A stretch of DNA of 5,476 nt from assembly GCA_030693105.1 (NCBI GenBank), contig JAUYBK010000172.1, positions 1-5,476 of the forward strand. Direction: 5' to 3'. The notes under the pieces are model-generated. The model did no database searches, had not been told where the DNA came from, and saw only the letters and a list, made by a program, of their open reading frames with translations. The stretch is from Methanobacteriaceae archaeon. Lineage in GTDB: Archaea; Methanobacteriota; Methanobacteria; Methanobacteriales; Methanobacteriaceae. The position numbers were made by a program, and so were the translations under genes. Shown here one piece after another: positions 1-5,476 of this stretch (within the stretch, counting starts at the first letter, position 1; every line of letters begins with the position of its first letter).

Positions 1-2
1 GT

Positions 3-899
3 GAACAGGACCAGTACACCATGTCCCCCTTCATCTTAAAGTATCTTAAGAAGCCCCATGTTTATTACTGTCAGCAGCCTCTAAGAAACGACGCCATATC
101 CCAGGTTATATTTCCTAGACCCAAGAAAAACATCCTCCTAAAGTTGGGGAGCCGAATGGTGGTGTCCCGGACTCTTAAGGTAGATAGGGAAAACTCCCGT
201 CACGCAGAATACATACTATCAAACTCTTACTTTTCCCGGGAAACGGTGCTGCGCAGCTACGGTTTAAATAACCAAGTTTCCTATTTAGGGGTGGACACTA
301 ATGTCTTCCGTCCCCGGGATATTCAAAGAGAAGACCAAACTTTAACCGATGACTATCTACTATCGGTGGGCACCTGCACTCCGGAGAAGGGCTACGAATT
401 TATTGTTGATTCTCTGGCCAGAATACCCTCTGATGAGAGGATGAAATTTGTCATCGTTGCTAATTCTGGTTATCCCCCCTTCCAGGAGTACCTCATAAAA
501 CATGCCCGGGATAAGGGTGTGGAACTGGAAATAAAAAAACTGGTAGGCGACCAGGACCTGGTTAAACTCTACAACCAGGCTAAACTGGTGCTATACGCCC
601 CTTACTTGGAACCTTTTGGATTAGTACCAGTGGAGGCTATGGCCTGCGGAACTCCAGTAGTTGCTGTTAAAGAGGGGGGAGTCCGTGAAACTATAGTACA
701 CAATCAAACGGGAGTCTTAACGGACCGGGACGAAGAATTGTTCTCCCAGGCAGTTTCTGATTTATTATCTGACCCGAAGAAGCAGAAATTACTGGGAAAA
801 AATGCCGTGAAGTCGGTCCAAAAATTCTGGACCCTTACTGATGCCGGGGAAAGATTAGAAGCACACCTTCGTCAAGCTGTCGAAAAAGATATATCTTAA
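3..899 (+). CDS. GT4-family glycosyltransferase, 5'-truncated by window edge
   Basis: This is the C-terminal part of a GT-B fold, family 4 (group 1) glycosyltransferase, which would move a sugar from a nucleotide-sugar donor to a glycan acceptor at the cytoplasmic face of the membrane. The frame is open to the left edge, reading EQDQYT before the first ATG at 21. That ATG has no ribosome site and sits inside conserved family sequence (the YYCQQPLR stretch), so the real start is upstream and roughly the first 80-100 residues are missing. Counting from the ATG at 21, the linker region has SNSYFSRETVLRSYG (67-81) and LGVDTNVFRP (89-98). The donor-binding domain starts at LLSVGTCTPEKGY (113-125), with E-x7-E at E197 and E205 (EPFGLVPVE), followed by AMACGTPVV. 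The ending looks complete. Donor and acceptor cannot be read from sequence. The family call is very secure; a mannosyl, glucosyl or other specificity is not claimed. Confidence 0.9.
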   Translation, partial: EQDQYTMSPFILKYLKKPHVYYCQQPLRNDAISQVIFPRPKKNILLKLGSRMVVSRTLKVDRENSRHAEYILSNSYFSRETVLRSYGLNNQVSYLGVDTNVFRPRDIQREDQTLTDDYLLSVGTCTPEKGYEFIVDSLARIPSDERMKFVIVANSGYPPFQEYLIKHARDKGVELEIKKLVGDQDLVKLYNQAKLVLYAPYLEPFGLVPVEAMACGTPVVAVKEGGVRETIVHNQTGVLTDRDEELFSQAVSDLLSDPKKQKLLGKNAVKSVQKFWTLTDAGERLEAHLRQAVEKDIS

Positions 900-912
900 T
901 GGAATGAGATAA

Positions 913-927
913 TTTTTATATCTTTTT
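913..927 (+). promoter_or_regulatory. T-rich tract with TATA-like box in the 60-nt gap before the dehydratase gene
   Basis: The 60-nt AT-rich gap holds TTTTTATATC (913-922), followed by a second T5 run (923-927). The TATA-like element is about 25 nt before position 943, so a transcript starting there would have a leader of about 17 nt that still contains the GGAG ribosome site at 951-954. This spacing fits archaeal promoters. The same two T5 runs lie 13-28 nt after the upstream stop codon and could equally act as an archaeal oligo-U terminator. Both roles are inferred from base composition and spacing only. Confidence 0.35.
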
Positions 928-959
928 GATGTTAATCTTATGATTTTATTGGAGATATT

Positions 960-2192
960 ATGATGAATTGGAAAGGAAAAAGTGTTCTTATAACTGGTAT
1001 AAATGGATTTGCAGGATCATACCTGGCAGAAAAGCTTTTAAACCTTGAGGCTAACGTTCACGGTTTAATCCGAAGAAGAGCTGACGGTGCTAAGGCCAAA
1101 AACTTGGTGGACCGTGGTATAAACGAAGAATTAAACCTTATAGAAGGGGACCTCCTGGACATTACTTCTTTAGGAAGTGCCATCGACTCCACCGGTGCCG
1201 ATTACATCTTCCACCTGGCAGCTCAGTCCTTTGTGGAGCGTTCCTTCCACAACTCCATGGAAACCCAGAACATAAACTGTATCGGGACTGCTAACCTTTT
1301 AGAGGCAGTAAGGATCAAGGATCACGACTGTAAGATTGTATTTGCCGGTTCCAGTGAAGAGTATGGCCTGGTGATATCTTCCCAGGATCACTACCAGCGG
1401 GCTAAAGCCGAATACGATGCTATCTTCCCGGAACCGGTAGAGATACCCGAAGTACCCATCAAGGAAACCAACCCTTTGAGGCCCATGTCCCCTTATGCGG
1501 TGTCCAAGGTCTACGGAGATTTCTTGATGCGCAATTACTACCACTCCTACGGTATGGACACCGTGGTCTCCCGGGCCTTTAACCACGAAGGAGCCGGAAG
1601 AGGGATCATGTTCGTGACTTCCGTGGTCACCAATCAGATCATGAAGCTCAAATTCGGAGAAATCGACCACATCACTATCGGAAACCTGAACGCCCTCCGG
1701 GACTGGTCCCATGTGAAAGACATAGTACAGGGATACCTCCTCCTGGCTGAGAAAGGGGCCTCCGGTGAAGTATATAACCAGGGGTCCATGCGCACTAACT
1801 CCGTCTTAACCTATATCTTACTGGGATTAGAACAGGCCGGGTGGAACGTAAACCAGATAGAAGCAGTTAACGGTGGAAAAATAGTAGAAAACCCCACTGA
1901 AAACGACGACACCTCCATATTTGGCATAAACTTCCCTAAAACTAAAGTGGACTCTTTAATCCTTCAGGACGAGTTAGAATACACCTTAGAAGATAAGGGA
2001 ATAAAGGTCGACACTGACCAGGGGCTGGTCCTGGTGGATTTCAACCCCGACCGTTTCCGACCCGCTGAGGTACCCATACTCCTGGCTGACACCGAGAAGA
2101 TCCAGAAATTAGGTGCTGAGGTACAGTACAGCCTCAGTGACGTGGTGAAGGACCAGCTCAACTACTTCATGAAGAAGGAAAACCGTTTGTAG
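960..2192 (+). CDS. NAD(P)-dependent sugar epimerase/dehydratase, GDP-mannose 4,6-dehydratase-like
   Basis: An extended short-chain dehydrogenase that probably modifies a nucleotide-bound sugar in the cytoplasm for the neighbouring transferases. The Rossmann motif is TGINGFAG (12-19), with an acidic GDLLD at 63-67. The catalytic set is SSEEYG (131-136) plus Y179 and K183 in SPYAVSK. Further signatures of the GDP-mannose 4,6-dehydratase group are FNHE (207-210), GNLNALRDWSHVKD (241-254) and RFRPAEV (365-371). At 410 residues it is longer than the usual 340-375. Compared with the E. coli enzyme as I remember it, there are about 24 extra residues after SSEEYG (about 138-167) and about 30 extra before RFRPAEV (within about 297-358). 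The catalytic Thr of the E. coli STSE motif is Ser here. The start at 960 has GGAG (951-954) five bases upstream; an ATG at 963 is equally possible. The sugar-nucleotide dehydratase/epimerase family is secure. The exact substrate is not: GDP-mannose is the best guess and another NDP-sugar is possible. Confidence 0.87.
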   Translation: MMNWKGKSVLITGINGFAGSYLAEKLLNLEANVHGLIRRRADGAKAKNLVDRGINEELNLIEGDLLDITSLGSAIDSTGADYIFHLAAQSFVERSFHNSMETQNINCIGTANLLEAVRIKDHDCKIVFAGSSEEYGLVISSQDHYQRAKAEYDAIFPEPVEIPEVPIKETNPLRPMSPYAVSKVYGDFLMRNYYHSYGMDTVVSRAFNHEGAGRGIMFVTSVVTNQIMKLKFGEIDHITIGNLNALRDWSHVKDIVQGYLLLAEKGASGEVYNQGSMRTNSVLTYILLGLEQAGWNVNQIEAVNGGKIVENPTENDDTSIFGINFPKTKVDSLILQDELEYTLEDKGIKVDTDQGLVLVDFNPDRFRPAEVPILLADTEKIQKLGAEVQYSLSDVVKDQLNYFMKKENRL

Positions 2193-2201
2193 AGATTTAT
2201 T

Positions 2202-3212
2202 ATGAGGCCCCGGGTTGCCATCATACTGTTGAACTGGAATGGCTGGAGGGACACGTTGGAATGCTTGGAGTCCCTTTACCAGATTAGTTACCCTAACTAC
2301 TTGGTTTTGGTGGTGGATAACGATTCCAGCGACCAATCTTTAGAACAAATACGTGATTATTGTAAAGGAAAGATCAGTGTAGAATCAGAATTCTTTGAAA
2401 ACGACCCTTCATCTAAACCAATACAACTCTACGAATACAGCAGGGAAGAAGCAGAAAAAGCAGTTATAAACGACGCCGATGATATAAGGAATGGGGATTC
2501 AAAAAATAAGTTAATTCTTATAAAAAATCATGAGAACCAGGGCTTCTCCGCCGGGAATAATTTAGGAATAAAATTTGCCATGCAAATTTTTGATCAGGAT
2601 TACACTCTGCTTTTGAATAATGACACCGTGGTGGACCGGAAATTCTTAAACCATCTTATAGAAGCAGCCGCAGAGAGGCCTGAAGCTGGAGTTCTAGGGC
2701 CAAAATTTTATCTATATGATTTTTATGGGAGAAAAGATGTTATCTGGAGTGTTGGAGGTACTATTAACCTTTCCCATTATCCCGGCTACCATAATATTAA
2801 AGATGGGGATGATCTACCCACCCATTTGATGGATGTGGACTGGATTTCTGGAGCAGCTCTATTAATGAAGACCAGGGAAATACCATTCAAATTTTTAAAC
2901 GAAGAATTCTTCTTCGGTTGTGAAGATGTGGATTTATGCATCCGACTCCGGGAAAAAGGATACCAAATTGTAACGGTGTTAAGTTCCGTGCTTTGGCACA
3001 AAGCCAGTGTTTCAAAAAGTAAAATTAGAGTTAGAGGGCAGTTAAGAGAAATAAAAACCAATTTAAAGTTTCTGAAAATGCATAGTAAGAATTATTACTG
3101 GCTCTTACCACTTTATATTTTTCAGATGTTTGTTTGGTTTGGTAGTTTGTTGATCAAAAGGATATACCGGGATTTTTCAGCTTTTCTGGGTAAAAAAATA
3201 GTTAACCGATAA
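2202..3212 (+). CDS. GT2-family glycosyltransferase (rhamnosyltransferase-like, WbbL type)
   Basis: A GT-A fold family 2 transferase with a C-terminal membrane-associating segment. The N-terminus opens directly with the first strand, VAIILLNWNGW (5-15), followed by VVDNDSSD (37-44), where D39 is the expected donor-binding Asp. NQGFSAGNNLGIK (112-124) and LLLNNDT (136-142) are typical of rhamnosyltransferase-like members, the latter standing in for the DXD metal site. GCEDVDLCIRLREKGY (239-254) holds the putative catalytic base region, and WHKASVS (265-271) completes the set. A hydrophobic stretch at about 298-318 would anchor it to the membrane. Residues about 51-103 form a charged segment lengthening the usual strand 2 to strand 3 connection; I recall similar segments in other methanogen GT2 proteins. 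The gene follows the dehydratase by nine bases with only a weak GAGAT before its ATG, which suggests cotranscription and possibly translational coupling. The sugar specificity is inferred only by resemblance. Confidence 0.9.
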   Translation: MRPRVAIILLNWNGWRDTLECLESLYQISYPNYLVLVVDNDSSDQSLEQIRDYCKGKISVESEFFENDPSSKPIQLYEYSREEAEKAVINDADDIRNGDSKNKLILIKNHENQGFSAGNNLGIKFAMQIFDQDYTLLLNNDTVVDRKFLNHLIEAAAERPEAGVLGPKFYLYDFYGRKDVIWSVGGTINLSHYPGYHNIKDGDDLPTHLMDVDWISGAALLMKTREIPFKFLNEEFFFGCEDVDLCIRLREKGYQIVTVLSSVLWHKASVSKSKIRVRGQLREIKTNLKFLKMHSKNYYWLLPLYIFQMFVWFGSLLIKRIYRDFSAFLGKKIVNR

Positions 3213-3234
3213 CTCGAAAACTCATAAACTCGAT
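3211..3234 (+). repeat. Three tandem 8-nt units (AACTCRWW) directly upstream of a TATA-like box
   Basis: Three consecutive octamers share the core AACTC at exact 8-base spacing: AACTCGAA (3211-3218), AACTCATA (3219-3226) and AACTCGAT (3227-3234). The array begins on the last two bases of the GT2 stop codon and runs into the TATA-like element of the next gene. It could be a protein-binding site or a chance short repeat. The sequence alone does not decide. Confidence 0.5.
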
Positions 3235-3244
3235 ATAAAAATAA
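3234..3244 (+). promoter_or_regulatory. Candidate archaeal TATA box for the TTG-started GT4 gene
   Basis: TATAAAAATAA begins at 3234 in an AT-rich gap of 68 nt. Initiation about 25 nt downstream would start the message near 3260-3264 and give a leader of roughly 20 nt that still includes the GGAGG ribosome site. This position suits a separate promoter for the last plus-strand gene, although read-through from the GT2 gene is also possible. No clear BRE is recognised. Confidence 0.4.
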
Positions 3245-3265
3245 TAAAATTTAATGATATAAAGT

Positions 3266-3274
3266 GGAGGAGAT
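3266..3274 (+). promoter_or_regulatory. Strong ribosome binding site that fixes a TTG start
   Basis: GGAGGAGAT closely matches the archaeal Shine-Dalgarno consensus, and its GGAGG core ends 10 nt before the TTG at 3281. The frame has a stop (TAA) at 3260-3262, no ATG or GTG between that stop and the TTG, and no Met codon until residue 236. TTG is therefore the only plausible start, since it also begins exactly at the first Rossmann strand. Confidence 0.85.
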
Positions 3275-3280
3275 CTGGAA

Positions 3281-4258
3281 TTGAAAGCGATTTTATTCAT
3301 TCACCAGGGCCCTCATCCGGTTCACGGGGAGTTTGCCAGTACCATTACGGATCATTGGTATCGGTACGGTGGTAATCAGCCGGAAATCATTAAAAATCTC
3401 ATTAAATCCGTGTTGGACCAGAAAAAATACGACGTGATTTTCGTGGAGGGGGGCCTGGGCCTGCCCCATGCCGTATTGAATAAACTAAAAAACCCATCAA
3501 CCAGAATAGTTTTACTGAGTGCTGACACGTTACTCTATGACCTTCCCCACCTGAACCCCCTAAAAAAAGGCCTAGTAAAATTTCTTTTATCCTACGTGGA
3601 CGGATTCGTAGCAATATCCAAACTCAACCGAAATATTGCATTAAAGTGTTACCCGGAAAAACCAGTCGGCACGGTCTACCCTTATGGGGTTAAGAACAAC
3701 TTTGCCCTTAACTGTGACTTAAAGTCTCGAAATCTCCTGTTTATTGGCAACGAGGAAGGCTGCAAACGTTTCGACCTTTTGGTGGAGGCTGTGAAGATAC
3801 TAAATGATAGGGACCACCATTTCCAACTGTACCTGGTAGGTTCTTGCGTTCAGGAAGTCCCTCAGGAATATCCCTGGCTGCACAAAGAAGGAGTGCAGAA
3901 GGACTTGGATCAGTATTATCAGAGTTGTTCTTTATACGTTCATCCCGCGGACTTTGATTCCTGTCCGGTAGTGGTATTTGAGGCCATGTCCACGGGTATG
4001 ATTCCCCTTATAACATGTAATGTGGGAGAAGCAGCAATCTTAAAAGAACAGGGGTTAGGGGAGTTGATATTGGAGGATAACCAGCCCGAGGTAGTGGCTG
4101 ATAAGATCTGGGAGATTTACCAGAAACCAGATGATTGGAAGAACGAAATTTCCAAGCAGTGTAAAGAGTTAACATCCACTTACAACCCTGAAAATCAGAA
4201 AAAAGAATTTAAAAAAATTTTTGATAAACTCTTGGAAGAATTGGATGTGGGGCAGTAA
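3281..4258 (+). CDS. Compact GT4-family glycosyltransferase with TTG start
   Basis: A GT-B fold family 4 glycosyltransferase, expected to be cytoplasmic or peripheral to the membrane. The first strand, KAILFIHQG (2-10), follows the start at once. YDVIFVEGGLGLPHAVL (50-66) and VDGFVAISKLNR (106-117) match the acceptor-side domain, and YPYGV (133-137) lies near the interdomain linker. The donor domain has NLLFIGNEEGCKRFDLLVEA (151-170), with a basic K162/R163 where family members contact the donor phosphates. HPADFDSCPVVVFEAMSTG (221-239) is the E-x7-E region, with Asp (D226) replacing the first Glu and E234 kept; this D-S-x-P form also occurs in other GT4 enzymes. At 325 residues it is shorter than the usual 360-400, mainly in the N-terminal domain (about 147 residues). 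No frameshift is seen, so it looks intact. It shares the gene cluster with another GT4 and a GT2, suggesting a different linkage in the same glycan. Substrate unknown. Confidence 0.88.
   Translation: MKAILFIHQGPHPVHGEFASTITDHWYRYGGNQPEIIKNLIKSVLDQKKYDVIFVEGGLGLPHAVLNKLKNPSTRIVLLSADTLLYDLPHLNPLKKGLVKFLLSYVDGFVAISKLNRNIALKCYPEKPVGTVYPYGVKNNFALNCDLKSRNLLFIGNEEGCKRFDLLVEAVKILNDRDHHFQLYLVGSCVQEVPQEYPWLHKEGVQKDLDQYYQSCSLYVHPADFDSCPVVVFEAMSTGMIPLITCNVGEAAILKEQGLGELILEDNQPEVVADKIWEIYQKPDDWKNEISKQCKELTSTYNPENQKKEFKKIFDKLLEELDVGQ
4199..4218 (-). terminator. Candidate oligo-U terminator for the minus-strand membrane protein gene
   Basis: Read on the minus strand, two T7 runs (4218-4212 and 4205-4199) follow 45-64 nt after the stop codon at 4263-4265. 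They lie inside the 3' end of the convergent GT4 gene, where they encode Lys-rich sequence on the other strand. Archaeal RNA polymerase can terminate at such tracts without a hairpin. The assignment is inferred, since Lys codons alone could create the runs. Confidence 0.3.
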
Positions 4259-4262
4259 TTAC

Positions 4263-5476
4263 CTATAACCACACTTCACTGTAACCGTTTTGATAGATTA
4301 AGCTCTTGTCTTGGAAGAAGTAGGGATACTTAGCCCGTTCCGACTGCCGGTCCAGAGTTTCGAAAAATTTACCCTCCCTAATGTTCACATATCCCAAATA
4401 AAGGTAGCCTGAAATGGCCTTTTTTTTGAAGTTAATACCTTTCAGTCCTTCCGAGTTGTATTTGCCCAGGACTGAGAATCCTATTGCGTCACTGTAAATT
4501 TTAACATCATCCCAGCGGTAGTTAGAAAGCCACTGGCTAGTTGCGATCTCCCCGTTGTAAATGTAGTTCCCTCCCCGTATAATCCCGGTCTTATCATACT
4601 CTGAAGAATAGGGAATCCCATAAAAATGGTACTGTAAATGGTTGTTAACAAAAAATAGCGAAATTAACAACATTAGTATTAGAGCGATCTTCCATGATGG
4701 TTTTTTAATAACTTTCGTGGCACTTAAACAGCCTAATATGAAAAGTGGGCCGGTGAATACTAATAACTGGAAGAAAAGGCGATCAGAGCCGTAGAAAAAC
4801 GATACGAATGGTAAAATCACAAAGATGGCTAAAATGATAATAGACATTATTATCCCAACCACAAATCCGCCCCGGCAACGGGTTTTAAACTCCCGGTACT
4901 TCCAGATCAGGGTTAAAAGTCCCACTCCCATGGCCAAGAAAATCAGGTCGTTAACCACCACCGCTATGAGATTCGGAACGGATTTCAGGCCAATACCAAA
5001 GATACTGGTGATTGTAACCTCCCGGGAAGCAACATTAGTAGTATCAGAGGCTACAGTGGCTATAGCTGTGGTAGCCACCTCCGATCCTGCCAGAAACTGC
5101 ACCTTAGCCACCAACAGAAACCAGAGTATGATAAATAAGATGTAAAAGAAGATAAGGTCAAAGTTAGCCAGGTTCAATTTTTTTTCTACCACTAAACTCT
5201 TTAAAAAGGGAAAGAGCATTATAGGGGCCAGTAATCCGAAAGCCACATAAGAAGTGGCGTAGTGAGAAAGTACGGTGGAGAATACGAAGAGTAAAAACAG
5301 CCCTTTCCGAGCCCCGGGGTTCATGTCGTCCTGGAAGAAAACCAGAACTGCTAGGAGGAAGAACAGTATGGCCACTTCCTGTCGGATGCATCCCGTTATA
5401 TTTATGAAGAAAGCCTGGAAGGCAAAAAGGAGAGTCACATAAAAAGCATAAGGCCTTTTCATGAATTTTCGGGACA
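4263..5476 (-). CDS. Polytopic membrane protein, DUF2206-like, 5'-truncated by window edge
   Basis: The C-terminal part of a large integral membrane protein. The frame stays open through the right edge (SRKF precedes the first ATG, complement of 5460-5462), and no ribosome site lies before that ATG, so the start is outside. Counted from that Met, about nine hydrophobic segments are visible at roughly 4-22, 28-43, 53-70, 73-91, 102-121, 163-187, 199-223, 231-249 and 257-273. An Ala/Thr/Ser-rich loop spans about 126-155. A soluble tail of about 125 residues (275-399) includes EIATSQWLSNYRWDDVKIYSD (305-325 region). Motifs SHYATSY (66-72) and SDRLFFQ (226-232) recall the DUF2206 family of methanogen membrane proteins, whose biochemical role is not established. 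The layout of many helices plus a C-terminal soluble domain would also suit a GT-C-type glycosyltransferase or polymerase; the catalytic first loop expected for that fold is not in the window. Membrane location is secure, the family fairly likely, the function unknown. Confidence 0.75.
   Translation of the reverse strand, partial: SRKFMKRPYAFYVTLLFAFQAFFINITGCIRQEVAILFFLLAVLVFFQDDMNPGARKGLFLLFVFSTVLSHYATSYVAFGLLAPIMLFPFLKSLVVEKKLNLANFDLIFFYILFIILWFLLVAKVQFLAGSEVATTAIATVASDTTNVASREVTITSIFGIGLKSVPNLIAVVVNDLIFLAMGVGLLTLIWKYREFKTRCRGGFVVGIIMSIIILAIFVILPFVSFFYGSDRLFFQLLVFTGPLFILGCLSATKVIKKPSWKIALILMLLISLFFVNNHLQYHFYGIPYSSEYDKTGIIRGGNYIYNGEIATSQWLSNYRWDDVKIYSDAIGFSVLGKYNSEGLKGINFKKKAISGYLYLGYVNIREGKFFETLDRQSERAKYPYFFQDKSLIYQNGYSEVWL
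4420..4427 (+). terminator. Candidate oligo-U terminator for the plus-strand GT4 gene
   Basis: A T8 run on the plus strand occurs 162-169 nt past the GT4 stop codon, inside the convergent membrane-protein gene, where it underlies the FKKK residues of the other strand. It is the longest T run downstream of the plus-strand genes in this window, so it is the best candidate end for their transcript. The only evidence is composition and location. Confidence 0.22.

Noticed and set aside
940..963. Seven-codon reading frame (MILLEIL, stop TGA overlapping the dehydratase start) as a leader peptide
   Set aside because: It has no ribosome site, and if the TATA-like box at 913-922 is used the transcript would start at about 943, after its ATG. 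It is most likely chance.
1299..1712. Minus-strand open frame of 137 codons inside the dehydratase gene
   Set aside because: It is opposite a gene with clear family motifs, and its His/Gly/Val-rich translation resembles no protein; it is a shadow of the codon pattern.
2109..2336. Minus-strand open frame of 75 codons spanning the dehydratase/GT2 junction
   Set aside because: It overlaps two well-supported genes on the other strand and shows no start signal or domain.
5049..5078. Inverted repeats GTGGCTA/TAGCCAC (5056-5062 with 5072-5078) and GGCTAC/GTAGCC (5049-5054 with 5071-5076)
   Set aside because: They lie inside the membrane-protein gene in a run of Ala, Thr and Val codons, which readily gives such pairs; no gene end or regulatory position is nearby.
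4825..5145. Plus-strand open frame of 106 codons inside the membrane-protein gene
   Set aside because: It lies antisense to predicted membrane helices and has no ribosome site or recognisable domain.
237..5320. Repeated CCCGGG hexamers across the window, considered as a possible motif
   Set aside because: They mostly arise from Ser/Pro/Ala codons next to CGG Arg or from GCC/CGG-type codon choice in coding sequence, with no regular spacing.
1..5476. Search for CRISPR arrays, tRNA or rRNA genes, transposase or integrase genes, insertion-sequence ends and defence genes
   Set aside because: None was seen by eye; coding sequence fills nearly the whole window and all five genes fit glycan or membrane functions.

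Overview
The window looks like part of a surface-polysaccharide (glycan) biosynthesis cluster from a methanogenic archaeon, most likely Methanobacterium or a close relative in the Methanobacteriales. That assignment is an inference. It rests on the archaeal look of the control sequences (TATA-like boxes placed so that leaders would be short, GGAG/GGAGG ribosome sites, T-rich tracts instead of hairpin terminators) and on the resemblance of the glycosyltransferase family 2 protein and the membrane protein to families I associate with that order. No rRNA or other phylogenetic marker is present, so the genus is not proven.

Layout. Positions 1-899 (+) hold the 3' part of a family 4 (GT4) glycosyltransferase whose start lies outside the window. 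After a 60-nt AT-rich gap with a possible promoter, 960-2192 (+) encodes a nucleotide-sugar epimerase/dehydratase closest to GDP-mannose 4,6-dehydratase. Nine nucleotides later, 2202-3212 (+) encodes a family 2 (GT2) glycosyltransferase. A second AT-rich gap (3213-3280) carries a three-unit 8-nt tandem repeat, a TATA-like box and a strong ribosome site for a TTG-started compact GT4 enzyme at 3281-4258 (+). Facing it, with only four bases between the stop codons, is the C-terminal part of a polytopic membrane protein on the minus strand (4263-5476, beginning beyond the right edge), which resembles DUF2206 proteins. There is no gene-free stretch over 300 bases.

How they may work together (inference): the dehydratase-like enzyme would make an activated deoxy- or otherwise modified sugar, and the three glycosyltransferases would transfer sugars in sequence onto a growing glycan at the cytoplasmic face of the membrane. 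The membrane protein could be a GT-C-type transferase or polymerase acting on the outer face. I see no CRISPR array, tRNA, rRNA, insertion sequence or defence system. The content is a fairly ordinary glycan cluster, with points of interest in the extra segments of the dehydratase and GT2 proteins, the tight convergent gene end and the small repeat upstream of the TTG-started gene.
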